Part shown: positions 26,664-36,824 of the stretch, one piece after another | How the letters are laid out: each line of letters begins with the position of its first letter | Position numbering within the stretch: position 1 is the stretch's first letter | Made by a program: the position numbers and the translations under genes | DNA from: Sphingobium psychrophilum | GTDB lineage: Bacteria > Pseudomonadota > Alphaproteobacteria > Sphingomonadales > Sphingomonadaceae | Direction of reading: 5' to 3' | Assembly (NCBI RefSeq): GCF_012927105.1 | Contig: NZ_JABBFV010000002.1 | Location: forward strand, 62,001 to 126,000 | Length of the DNA: 64,000 bases | Notes under the pieces: generated by a model | Told to the model about the DNA's origin: nothing | The model's database searches: none | What the model saw: the letters and a program-made list of their open reading frames with translations, nothing else

Positions 26664-29066
26664 TTGCCCGAATATCGTAGCTGGCCATCCATCATCCTGG
26701 GGTTTTTCATCGCCGCCATCGGCCTCATTCTGACGGGCGGCGGCATCTGGCTCGCCACGCTTGGCGGCTCGCTCTACTATGGGCTGGCCGGGATCGCGAT
26801 GCTATTTGCCGGCCTGATGTTGATGCGCAGCCGGATGGTGGGCGCTTATGCCTATATCGCCGTCGTGGCGGTCACTTTGCTCTGGGCCTTTTTCGACGCC
26901 AGTAGCAACCTGGCCTGGGCACTGGTGCCGCGCATCATCGCCCCGATCGTTTTGCTGATTGCGACCTTCCTGGTGATGCCGACGCTGACGCGGACGGCCC
27001 ATCGCTGGAAACTGGCGGGCGTGGGTGTCGGCGTTACCGTCCTGGCGACCGCGCTGCTCTTCACCTTTCTGGGCACGCGCGACGTTTCGGTCGCGGCGCT
27101 GCCGGCGCAAAATTCGATGGGCATGATGGACCCGTCCGGCATGGCTGCCGGTGCCGATTGGCCCGCTTATGGCGGCACCGGCGCGGCGCGGCGCTATTCG
27201 CCGCTAACCCAGATCAATGCCGGTAATGTCGCGCAATTACAGCAGGTCTGGCTGGCGCATACCGGCGACATGCCGAGCGATGCGGCCGCCGCCGCCCAAT
27301 ATGGCGCCGAAACGACGCCGTTGAAGGTCGGCAATGCGCTCTATCTCTGCTCCGCAAAGAATATCATGATCTCGCTTGATGCGGCCACCGGAAAGGAGCG
27401 CTGGCGCTTCGACCCCAAAGTGCCCAATGAATGGATTCCCTATACTGCCGCCTGCCGCGGGGTGAGCTATTATGCCGTCCCCAACGCCGCGCCCGGATCG
27501 CTCTGCGCCAAGCGGCTGATCGAGGGTACGCTGGACGCGCGCCTGATCGCGGTCGACGCGGAAACCGGCCGTCCCTGCGCCGATTTCGGCAAGAATGGTC
27601 AGGTCGATGCCAAGATCGGCATGGGCAAGGTGTTTCCGGGACTCGTGTCGATCAACTCGCCGCCGGTCATCATCCGCGGCATCGCCATCACCGGGCACCA
27701 GACACTGGATGGGCAACAAAGGTGGGAGCCTTCGGGCGTGATTCAGGGTTTCGATGCGGTCACGGGCAAGCTGCGCTTCGCCTGGGACATGAAGCATCCC
27801 GAATGGAATGGCTACCCGCCCGAAGGGCAGCAATGGTCGCGCGGTACGCCCAATATGTGGACGATCGCCAGCGGGGACGAAGCGCTGGGGCTGGTCTATC
27901 TGCCGATGGGCAACAGCACGGTCGATTATTGGAGCAGCCTGCGTTCGCCGGTGGAAAACAGCTTCGGCACCTCCATCGTCGCGCTGGACGTCACGACCGG
28001 CAAGCCGCGCTGGAAATTCCAGGCGGTCAAGAACGACGTGTGGGACTATGATTTTGGCAGCCAGCCCACGCTGATCGACTATAAGGGCAAGGCGGCGCTG
28101 CTGGTGTCGTCCAAGCAGGGCGACATGTATGTGCTGGACCGCACGACCGGCCAGCCACTGACGCCGATCGGCACGATCAAGGCGCCACGCGGCGGGGTTG
28201 AACCGGCGCAGCGCGCGCCCACGCAGATCGTCTCGCTGTGGCAGACGCTGCGCAAGGATCGGCTGACCGAATCCGACATGTGGGGCATGTCGCCGATAGA
28301 CCAGATGATCTGCCGCATCAATTTCCGCCGGGCGAGTTATAACGGCTTCTTCACCCCGCCGGAAACGGACCGCCATTCGATCGAATATCCCGGCTATAAT
28401 GGCGGGACCGACTGGGGCAGCGTTGCCGTCGATCCAACCCGCGGGGTCATCGTCGCCAATTATAACGACATGCCCAATTATGTCCGCCTCGTGCCCCGCG
28501 CCGAAGCCGACAAGAAAGGCTGGTTCACCCGCGAGCAGAAGGCTGGCATGGCCAAGACCGACAAGGGCGACAAGCCACATGCTGAAGGCGCTGGCGATCC
28601 CCAGGCGCAGACCCCTTATGCGATCGATGTGAATGCCGGATGGCAAATGCCCTTCACCGGGATGTTGTGCAAGCAGCCCCCCTATGGCGGCATCCGGGCG
28701 ATCGACATCGCCACCGGCAAGACGATCTGGGATCGCCCATTCGGTTCGGCGCGCAAGAACGGGCCGTTCGGCATCCCCAGCTATCTGCCCTTCACCATCG
28801 GCACGCCCAATAATGGCGGCTCGGTCGTGACCGCTGGCGGCCTCATCTTCATCGCGGCGGCGACCGATGACCTGTTCAAGGCGATCGACCTGAAGACCGG
28901 TAAGATCCTGTGGCAGACCGCGCTGCCAGCCGGCGGGCAGGCCACGCCGATGGTCTATGAACAAAATGGCCGCCAATATGTGGTGCTGATGACCGGCGGC
29001 CATCACTTCATGAAGACGCCTATCGGGGATCAGGTCATCGCCTGGGCCTTGCCGACCAAAGGATGA
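26664..29066 (+). CDS. gcd: Membrane-bound PQQ-dependent glucose dehydrogenase (TTG start)
   Basis: An 800-aa quinoprotein. About five membrane helices fill the first 150 residues, followed by a periplasmic eight-bladed PQQ propeller starting at DWPAYGGTGAARRYSPLTQI. It oxidises glucose to gluconolactone in the periplasm and reduces ubiquinone. Motifs include NVWDYDFGSQPTLIDYKGK-type blade repeats, NGPFGIPSYLPFTIGTPNNG and GGHHFMKTPIGD. TTG 26664 is chosen because GAGGAA lies just upstream, the first residues (PEYRSWPSIILGFFIAAIG) start the first helix, and the length equals E. coli Gcd (796). Its product could supply gluconate to the GntP/GntK system at the left of the window. Confidence 0.93.
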   Translation: MPEYRSWPSIILGFFIAAIGLILTGGGIWLATLGGSLYYGLAGIAMLFAGLMLMRSRMVGAYAYIAVVAVTLLWAFFDASSNLAWALVPRIIAPIVLLIATFLVMPTLTRTAHRWKLAGVGVGVTVLATALLFTFLGTRDVSVAALPAQNSMGMMDPSGMAAGADWPAYGGTGAARRYSPLTQINAGNVAQLQQVWLAHTGDMPSDAAAAAQYGAETTPLKVGNALYLCSAKNIMISLDAATGKERWRFDPKVPNEWIPYTAACRGVSYYAVPNAAPGSLCAKRLIEGTLDARLIAVDAETGRPCADFGKNGQVDAKIGMGKVFPGLVSINSPPVIIRGIAITGHQTLDGQQRWEPSGVIQGFDAVTGKLRFAWDMKHPEWNGYPPEGQQWSRGTPNMWTIASGDEALGLVYLPMGNSTVDYWSSLRSPVENSFGTSIVALDVTTGKPRWKFQAVKNDVWDYDFGSQPTLIDYKGKAALLVSSKQGDMYVLDRTTGQPLTPIGTIKAPRGGVEPAQRAPTQIVSLWQTLRKDRLTESDMWGMSPIDQMICRINFRRASYNGFFTPPETDRHSIEYPGYNGGTDWGSVAVDPTRGVIVANYNDMPNYVRLVPRAEADKKGWFTREQKAGMAKTDKGDKPHAEGAGDPQAQTPYAIDVNAGWQMPFTGMLCKQPPYGGIRAIDIATGKTIWDRPFGSARKNGPFGIPSYLPFTIGTPNNGGSVVTAGGLIFIAAATDDLFKAIDLKTGKILWQTALPAGGQATPMVYEQNGRQYVVLMTGGHHFMKTPIGDQVIAWALPTKG

Positions 29067-29107
29067 TGGGTGACGCCATGCCTATGCCAGCCAAGGGTGC
29101 TGCTTGA

Positions 29108-30058
29108 ATGAGCGGTTCGGGATGGACTGCCCATATCAGGGCCAACATTGTCCTTTATGGCGCGCTGGCGGCCAATCTGGGAATTGCGGTCGCCAAATTC
29201 GTGGCGGCCGCCATCACCGGTTCGTCGTCTATGCTGACCGAAGGCTTCCACTCGCTGGTGGACAGCGGCAACCAGCTCCTGCTTCTCTACAGGCAGAAGC
29301 AGGCGCGCCGCCCCGCCGATCGCGCCCACCCCTTCGGCTATGGCCGCGAACTCTATTTCTGGGCCTTCGTGGTCGCGATCCTGATCTTCGCTGTCGGCGC
29401 GGGCGTATCGATTTACGAAGGCTGGACGTATGTCCAGGCGCCCGAGCCGCTGCGCGATCCCACCATCAACTATATCGTCCTGGGCATCGCCTTGGCGATG
29501 GAGGGCACCTCCTGGCTGATCGCGATGCGCGACTTCAACCGCAAGCGCGGCGCGGCAAGCTGGTGGCAGTCGGTCCGGCGATCGAAAGACCCCGCAGGCT
29601 TCATCGTGCTGTTCGAGGATAGCGCCGCCCTGATCGGCCTGCTCGTTGCAGGCATCGGTATCTGGGCAAGCCATCATTATGCCGATGCTCGTATCGACGG
29701 CATCGCATCGATCCTGATCGGCCTGGTGCTGGCCTTCGTCGCCGTCATGCTGGCGCGCGAAGCCAAGGGCCTGCTGATCGGGGAAAGCGCTGATCCAGCC
29801 TTGATCGAACGGGTGTGGACGGCGATCGAGCGTCGGGCGGAAATCGTCGCGGTCAATCATGTCAGGACCATCCACACCGCGCCCGACGCCGTGTTCGTTG
29901 CGATCAGCGCGGATTTCGAGGATGCGCTGACCATGGGCGACGGCGAAACGCTGATCGGAGCGATCGAGGCCGAACTCAAGCATGCCATGCCGGAACTGAC
30001 GTCCATCTATATCCGGCCGGAAAAACAACGCATGGCCGCTGCTACCGCCGTCCCGTAG
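29108..30058 (+). CDS. Cation diffusion facilitator (CDF) family exporter
   Basis: A 316-aa inner-membrane protein with about six helices. The family metal site shows HSLVD on the second helix and EDSAALIG on the fifth, where many members have HxxxD, so metal preference may differ from ZitB-like zinc exporters. A cytoplasmic C-terminal ferredoxin-like domain follows (NHVRTIHTAPDAVFVAISAD). CDF proteins export zinc, cobalt, iron or manganese. It starts 41 bp after gcd on the same strand and converges with the MreB paralogue. The metal cannot be assigned from sequence alone. Confidence 0.85.
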   Translation: MSGSGWTAHIRANIVLYGALAANLGIAVAKFVAAAITGSSSMLTEGFHSLVDSGNQLLLLYRQKQARRPADRAHPFGYGRELYFWAFVVAILIFAVGAGVSIYEGWTYVQAPEPLRDPTINYIVLGIALAMEGTSWLIAMRDFNRKRGAASWWQSVRRSKDPAGFIVLFEDSAALIGLLVAGIGIWASHHYADARIDGIASILIGLVLAFVAVMLAREAKGLLIGESADPALIERVWTAIERRAEIVAVNHVRTIHTAPDAVFVAISADFEDALTMGDGETLIGAIEAELKHAMPELTSIYIRPEKQRMAAATAVP

Positions 30059-30080
30059 GCGCGGCGGAAACTGACAGGGC

Positions 30081-31975
<1,895 letters not shown>

Positions 31976-31982
31976 CGCCCGC

Positions 31983-32210
31983 TCAGTGGCAGGGGAAGCC
32001 GAGAAGATGCCGGCCGTCATGCACGAATTCATGCACATACATGCCGTCGAACAGCGCGAAAGCGCCTTGTTCGGTGCTGACGAAGTAGAGGAAGATAAGC
32101 GCGATCAGCGCGCCGAACATGGCCCATGGGGCGATATCCGCGACTGGAATGGTTTCGACGCCCTGTACGGGAATGAAATGATCGTCAAACAATGCGGCAC
32201 TGGCTGCCAT
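31983..32210 (-). CDS. cbtB: Cobalt transporter subunit CbtB
   Basis: A 75-aa protein with one membrane helix (IAPWAMFGALIALIFLYFVS) and a C-terminal histidine-rich tail YVHEFVHDGRHLLGFPCH, the CbtB hallmark thought to present cobalt. It is the first gene after the cobalamin riboswitch and is followed by cbtA. AGGAGC lies upstream of the ATG. Confidence 0.92.
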   Translation of the reverse strand: MAASAALFDDHFIPVQGVETIPVADIAPWAMFGALIALIFLYFVSTEQGAFALFDGMYVHEFVHDGRHLLGFPCH

Positions 32211-32245
32211 GGTTATGCTCCTGTAGGGGATTGCGCGTCCCGCGA

Positions 32246-32387
32246 GAGATATCGTTCAGGACGAAGGTCTGGCTCTCGACATTTTACGTCGATCACAGTG
32301 GCGCGACCGCACCGGGTTTTCACCGGCTTCTTCTTCCTGATAGCCATGGCGTTTAGAGTGGGGCAAGGCCGCTCGTCAACATATCTC
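32246..32387 (-). promoter_or_regulatory. Cobalamin riboswitch upstream of cbtBA
   Basis: On the minus strand the leader contains GCCGGTGAAAACCCGGTGCG with GTCGCGCCACTGTGAT, then the B12-box-like GAGCCAGACCTTC, in the canonical order for adenosylcobalamin riboswitches. A closing stem P1 is visible: GAGATAT at the 5' end (32381-32387) pairs with ATATCTC at the 3' end (32246-32252). The element ends 36 nt before the cbtB start and probably controls translation or termination. It directly abuts the ribosome site of the divergent phosphatase-like gene. Confidence 0.9.
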
Positions 32388-32397
32388 GGAGGTTCCA

Positions 32398-33000
32398 CTG
32401 GGCACGTCGCTCTTTCTTCTCTGCGTGGCCTCCACGCCATCGAGCCGCATCGGCGGCTTCCCGGCGCGGGATGAACGCCTCGACGCGCGGGGCGCGCGCG
32501 ACGCCGCCTGCTATCGTCTGCCCCCGAAGCTGGCTGGTCGTGCATTCCGCAGCCCCTCGCTCGCCGCCGCCCAGACTGCCCAGGCCATAGGAGTTTCCGC
32601 CACAGAGGAGGCCGCCCTGGCGGACAGGGATGTAGGGCGATGGTCAGGACGATCGATCGAAGACATAGTGGCGGATGAGCCGGCCGCCCTGTCCGGCTGG
32701 CTGGCAGACCCCACATGCGCCGCCGCTGACGGAGAAGCCATGGCGACGGTCCAGCGACGGATCGGCGCATGGATCGACCGGATGGCGACCCAGGCCCAAC
32801 CCGTCTGCGCTATCACCCATCCCATGACGATGCGCGCCGCGATTGCCCATACCCTGGGCTTTCCGCCCGCAACCACGCTCAATATCGACATCACGCCGCT
32901 GTCGTGCATCCGCCTCTCGTTCAACCGCATCTGGCGGCTTCAGGCGCTGGAGACGAACCGAGGCGCGGCACCCTCAGCCCCAGATGGCGGGCAGGTCTAG
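32398..33000 (+). CDS. Histidine-phosphatase-fold protein lacking the catalytic RHG (CobC-like position)
   Basis: A 200-aa protein of the phosphoglycerate-mutase/CobC superfamily. Recognisable parts are LDARGARDAA, the SPSLAAAQTAQAIG segment, LADRDVGRWSGRSI, and the second His in CAITHPMTMRAAIAHTLGFP. The first strand, normally LVRHG, reads LLCVAS here, so the phosphorylated His is replaced and phosphatase activity is doubtful. No ATG, GTG or TTG precedes that strand. GGAGG at 32388-32392 is 5 nt before CTG 32398, which I take as the start; GTG 32425 would remove the first strand. It diverges from cbtBA, where CobC-type alpha-ribazole phosphatases can occur. Confidence 0.65.
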   Translation: MGTSLFLLCVASTPSSRIGGFPARDERLDARGARDAACYRLPPKLAGRAFRSPSLAAAQTAQAIGVSATEEAALADRDVGRWSGRSIEDIVADEPAALSGWLADPTCAAADGEAMATVQRRIGAWIDRMATQAQPVCAITHPMTMRAAIAHTLGFPPATTLNIDITPLSCIRLSFNRIWRLQALETNRGAAPSAPDGGQV

Positions 33001-33283
33001 CCCCTTGTCTCGCGCCGATTTCCCCTGGAGACAATATCCCTTAGGACATGGTTTTCGATTCGGGCCGCCCCAACTTCATACCCTATCCCAAAAGCGGCCC
33101 CGGCAGGCTGCCGGTCACTGGCCGATTCCCTGAAATCAGCCAGGCGGACGAACATGCGGTGTGATGGTGGTGCGCGCCGTCCTTGGTGCTTGATCGGCGT
33201 GCCAGAGACGCTCTGATCTTTCTGTCGGATTCTGCCAGCCGACGGCTGTTTCGGCCGACTTCAGAATGTTCTAAGCATCCCCC

Positions 33284-34165
33284 ATGCGCAGCGACCCACC
33301 CTATCGCCGGATCGGCATCATCGGCGCCGGCCGCGTCGCCCGCGCCATGGCGCTGGCCCTGCACGACCACACGACCGATCCGCTGCTGGTCTGGGGGCGC
33401 GACCCGGCCCGGCGCGACGCCATGGTCGCCGGCATCGGCCACGCGCGAGCGGCGCATGACCTGACGGCGATCGCCTCTACCTGCGACCTGATCCTGGTCG
33501 CGGTATCGGACGACGCCATCCCTGATCTAGTCGGCGCACTGGCGGAACGCCTGCCCGCAGTCGCCGAGCCCTTCATCCTCCATCTCAGCGGCCGCAGCGG
33601 CGCAGGGCTCCTCACCCCATTGGCGCAGCGCGGTGCCCTGACCGCGGCGGTGCATCCCGCTATGACCTTCACCGGCGATCCCGTTCAGGAAGCCGCCCGC
33701 ATGGTCGGCGCCCGCTTCGTCGTCACCGCCGACACACAGGCGGCGATCGCGGCCGCGCAAGCGCTTGTTGCCCTGCTCGGCGGGATCATGGAGCAGGTAG
33801 AGGAAGCGCAGCGCGCGCTCTACCACGCCGCCCTATGCCACGCCGCCAATCATCTGGTGACGCTGATCGCTGGTGCGCGTGACGCCCTTACTGCCGCGGG
33901 AATCGCCGAACCGGGTGCGCTGCTCGGTCCGCTCGTGCGCGCCGCGCTCGATAACAGCCTCGATCGGGGCATGCCCGCCCTGTCGGGACCGCTGCTGCGG
34001 GGCGACGGCGACACCATCGCCGACCATGTGGCCGCGCTGTCGGCCACAAGCCCGCACCTGCTCCCCGCCTATCGCGCCATGGCGACAGCGACGCTGGACG
34101 CATTGGAACGCATCGGCGCACAACCGGCGACGGAGCTACGGCAGGTGCTGGCGTCCGTCCCCTAA
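33284..34165 (+). CDS. Rossmann/DUF2520-domain dehydrogenase-like protein
   Basis: A 293-aa protein with an N-terminal nucleotide-binding fold (IGIIGAGRVARAMALALHDH; WGRDPARRDAMVAG; ILVAVSDDAIPDL) and a C-terminal helical DUF2520 domain (VEEAQRALYHAALCHAANHL; ALDNSLDRGMPALSGPL). The arrangement resembles NADP-dependent pyrroline-carboxylate reductase or ketopantoate-type dehydrogenases, but its reaction is unknown. The GXGXXA loop is intact. The 283 bp upstream contain no gene that I can support. The gene is followed after 80 bp by a TetR regulator. Confidence 0.8.
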   Translation: MRSDPPYRRIGIIGAGRVARAMALALHDHTTDPLLVWGRDPARRDAMVAGIGHARAAHDLTAIASTCDLILVAVSDDAIPDLVGALAERLPAVAEPFILHLSGRSGAGLLTPLAQRGALTAAVHPAMTFTGDPVQEAARMVGARFVVTADTQAAIAAAQALVALLGGIMEQVEEAQRALYHAALCHAANHLVTLIAGARDALTAAGIAEPGALLGPLVRAALDNSLDRGMPALSGPLLRGDGDTIADHVAALSATSPHLLPAYRAMATATLDALERIGAQPATELRQVLASVP

Positions 34166-34245
34166 CTATCCAGTTCCTTCATCCTCTCTTGTCGGACGCG
34201 CCGCTGCCAAGCTATGCCCTGTCACAGACAAAAAAGGATGTATGC

Positions 34246-34902
34246 GTGGCCAAATCGCCGACGAATATGCAGGGCAAGGCGGGCGGACGGGCTGGCGAGG
34301 CGGAGGAAACCCGTCTCAACATATTGGACGTCGCCACGCTGGAGTTCGCTGACAAAGGGCTAAGCGGTGCGCGCATCGATGAGATTGCCGACCGCACCGA
34401 CGCGTCCAAGCGGATGATCTATTATTATTTCGGCAGCAAGGAGGGCCTGTATCGCGCCGTGCTGGAACGCGCCTATACTGCGGTGCGAGAGATCGACGCC
34501 GACAATACGCGCAGCGACCTTGCCCCCGACGCCGCCCTGCGCGACGTGGTCGGCGCGACCTTCGATTATCATCATCAGCATCCCGAATTCGTCCGGTTGG
34601 TGATGAACGAGAATATCCTGCGCGGCGCGCATATCGGCGAGATTCCCGGCATTCGCGAACGCAATCGCAAGGTGGTGGAACAGTTACGCAACATCCTGGC
34701 GCGTGGCGTGGAGAGCCGCCATTTCCGCGAAGGCATCGACCCGCTGGAACTGCATATGACGATCAGCGCGCTCTGCTTCTACAATGTATCGAACCGCTAC
34801 ACCGTATCCTACGGCTTCGAACGGGACGTCACCGCGCCCAAGGTGCTGGCGCGGCGGCGCACCAATGTCATCGACATCGTCGAAAGCTGGTGCCGGGTCT
34901 GA
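34246..34902 (+). CDS. TetR-family regulator (GTG start)
   Basis: A 218-aa repressor with HTH residues about 25-70 (RLNILDVATLEFADKGLSGA; ASKRMIYYYFGSKEGLYRAV). The C-terminal domain with HPEFVRLVMNENILRGAH resembles the TetR_C subgroup near RutR/NicS-like proteins. GTG 34246 is selected because AAGGA lies 7 nt upstream; an in-frame ATG at 34189 has no ribosome site. It is convergent with the kinase-fold gene ending at 34931 and marks the left edge of the catabolic island, so it may regulate the adjacent minus-strand operon. Confidence 0.83.
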   Translation: MAKSPTNMQGKAGGRAGEAEETRLNILDVATLEFADKGLSGARIDEIADRTDASKRMIYYYFGSKEGLYRAVLERAYTAVREIDADNTRSDLAPDAALRDVVGATFDYHHQHPEFVRLVMNENILRGAHIGEIPGIRERNRKVVEQLRNILARGVESRHFREGIDPLELHMTISALCFYNVSNRYTVSYGFERDVTAPKVLARRRTNVIDIVESWCRV

Positions 34903-34930
34903 CTTTGGTGTTGCAACACCCAAACTGCGG

Positions 34931-36037
34931 CTACGCGATCTGCCCTATCAGGCCTGCCGTATCATGATCCTCGAAAGCCGTGGTCAGGCGAAAATGGTTC
35001 ATGACATTGATTTCCCAACCATAATTGACCACCGGCGTCGTCAGCCAGCCGATATAGACCGCCCACATCAGGCAACGGCCAAACTCGGTGAAACTGTCCT
35101 CGAACGAGGGGCCATCGGTCACGCCCTCGACCGCCAGCCTATCGAGATAGAAGCGGACCAGATCCTGTTCATGGGCGCGACGATCCTCCACTGACAGCGC
35201 CGTCGTCACCAGATAGCTGACATCGTGCATATGATGGCCGCGACAGGTGAGTTGCCAGTCGAGCAGGCCACCCGACCCGTCAGGCAATATATAGCTATTG
35301 CCGATATGCATGTCGCCCTCGACCAGCGTTTGCGGCAGGCTCTGCTGGTGCCGGTGCAGCGCCAAGGTGCCGTTGCGCAGGGCCGGGCCGGTCGTGCGCA
35401 GCCGCTGTACCATCTCGCGCTTGAACGACACGGTGTCGATCTCATGCTGGATCAGCGGCTCGGCCCCCACCATCATCAGCTCCGCCACCTTGCCCTCGAC
35501 ATGGCTCCCCGCCCAGGCCAGATCGCCGCCAGGCCGCAGGCGGGGGCTTTCCCAGAAGCGGGCGTGCAGCTTCGCCTGCTGCGACAGGATGGATCGCACA
35601 GTGTCGAGCGTTACCGGCGACAGGACACTGGGGAAGGTCGCGCCGCGCAGGGTCAGGTCTTCCAGCACGATCGCAAAGTCGCTCGATACCGCATCGAAGC
35701 CCGCGCCGAAACTGCGCGGCGTCTCCAGGTCCAGTTCGGGACGGACGCGGTTGTAGAAATTGACTTCATTTTCGTAGAAGGGTGCCAATATCTTGTCGAC
35801 GCCGCGCGCGACCTTCACGACCAGGCGTGTGGGCAGGTCTGCCGGACTGCCCGGCCCATAGCGGACATTGACGATCACGCGCCCGGCCGTGGACACGAAC
35901 TGCTCGCCATAGGTCTTGGCCTCCACCATATCGACATGGGTGACGGTCACGCCGGGCACGGCCTGTGCCATCAGCCTGGTCAGATAGGCGGGCGTGATGT
36001 CCGCCGCCGATGTCGGATGCGCCAGTGGGTCGGCCAT
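34931..36037 (-). CDS. APH/ecdysteroid-kinase-like phosphotransferase
   Basis: A 368-aa protein with the two-lobed aminoglycoside-phosphotransferase/CHK-kinase fold. The N lobe has VVKVARGVDKILAPFYENEV and FAIVLEDLTLRGATF. The catalytic loop reads VEGDMHIGNSYILPDG, retaining Asp and Asn, and is followed by GLLDWQLTCRGHHMHDVSYL. The latter matches the ecdysteroid/CHK-kinase pattern D(F/W)Q..R.G....D..YL better than antibiotic kinases. It is the last gene of a six-gene minus-strand operon with alcohol and aldehyde oxidation enzymes, so its substrate is probably a hydroxylated pathway intermediate. A paralogue lies at 49386-50480. Confidence 0.82.
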   Translation of the reverse strand: MADPLAHPTSAADITPAYLTRLMAQAVPGVTVTHVDMVEAKTYGEQFVSTAGRVIVNVRYGPGSPADLPTRLVVKVARGVDKILAPFYENEVNFYNRVRPELDLETPRSFGAGFDAVSSDFAIVLEDLTLRGATFPSVLSPVTLDTVRSILSQQAKLHARFWESPRLRPGGDLAWAGSHVEGKVAELMMVGAEPLIQHEIDTVSFKREMVQRLRTTGPALRNGTLALHRHQQSLPQTLVEGDMHIGNSYILPDGSGGLLDWQLTCRGHHMHDVSYLVTTALSVEDRRAHEQDLVRFYLDRLAVEGVTDGPSFEDSFTEFGRCLMWAVYIGWLTTPVVNYGWEINVMNHFRLTTAFEDHDTAGLIGQIA

Positions 36038-36074
36038 GCAAAGCTATCCTTTCCTGTTTATTATATCGGCGCGG

Positions 36075-36824
36075 CTAACCGGCCATGATCCCGCCATCGA
36101 CCGCCCAGCAGGCGCCATGCACCCGGCGCGCGCGGTCGGACGCCAGGAACAATAGCGGTTCCACCACATCCTCGGGCGGGCAGGGCGGCCGCATCCCGGT
36201 GTAACGGGCCAGCAACCGGGGATCGGCGAAGTCGGGAAATGCCATGCCCTTCGTCATTTCCGTCCGCATCGGGCCTGGGGCCAGCACATTGATCCTGACC
36301 GGGCTGTCCATCATCTCCATCGCCAGCGACAGGGTCAGGCCGACAAGGCCGAATTTGGACGCGGTATAGGGGGCCAGATAGGCCTGGCCCATGAAGCCCG
36401 CGGTGGACGCCACGCTGATGATATTGCCATGGCTTTCGACCAGATGCGGCATCGCCGCCTGCATCAGGAAGAAGGGGCCGGACAGGTTGGACGCGATGGT
36501 GCGATGCCATTGCTCTGCCGTGACGTCCGACAATTGATGAAACATTACGTCGGCGGCGATATTGCACAGCACGTCCAGCCGCCCGAACGCCGCGACGGCC
36601 GCTGCGATCGACGCAGCGCAATCATCGGCATCGCCCAGGTCGAAGGGCAGTTCCACGCTGCGGCCACCCGCTTCCCCGATCAACCGCGCCGTTTCCGCCA
36701 GCTTGTCTGCGCTGCGCCCCAACAGGCACAGCATAGCGCCCTCCCGCGCGAAGGCCAGGCTGGCGGCACGGCCCAATCCCGATCCCGCCCCCGTGACGAG
36801 GACGACCTTGCCGGTAAATTCCAT
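36075..36824 (-). CDS. Short-chain dehydrogenase/reductase
   Basis: A 249-aa classical SDR: TGAGSGLGRAASLAFAREG cofactor loop, NIAAD in place of the usual NNAG-type motif, catalytic Ser in ISVASTAGFMG, YTASK with Tyr and Lys, and PGPMRTEM. It oxidises or reduces a secondary alcohol/ketone with NAD(P). I start at ATG 36824, whose A overlaps the stop of the DUF1214 gene (TGATG), giving the normal N terminus MEFTGKVVLVTG; ATG 36842, six codons earlier, is also possible. It is the fifth gene of the operon read from 42263 down to 34931. Confidence 0.88.
   Translation of the reverse strand: MEFTGKVVLVTGAGSGLGRAASLAFAREGAMLCLLGRSADKLAETARLIGEAGGRSVELPFDLGDADDCAASIAAAVAAFGRLDVLCNIAADVMFHQLSDVTAEQWHRTIASNLSGPFFLMQAAMPHLVESHGNIISVASTAGFMGQAYLAPYTASKFGLVGLTLSLAMEMMDSPVRINVLAPGPMRTEMTKGMAFPDFADPRLLARYTGMRPPCPPEDVVEPLLFLASDRARRVHGACWAVDGGIMAG

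Noticed and set aside
32213..32770. Minus-strand open frame upstream of cbtB
   Set aside because: Its sequence reads through the cobalamin riboswitch and the antisense of the phosphatase-like gene; the RNA elements explain the conservation.
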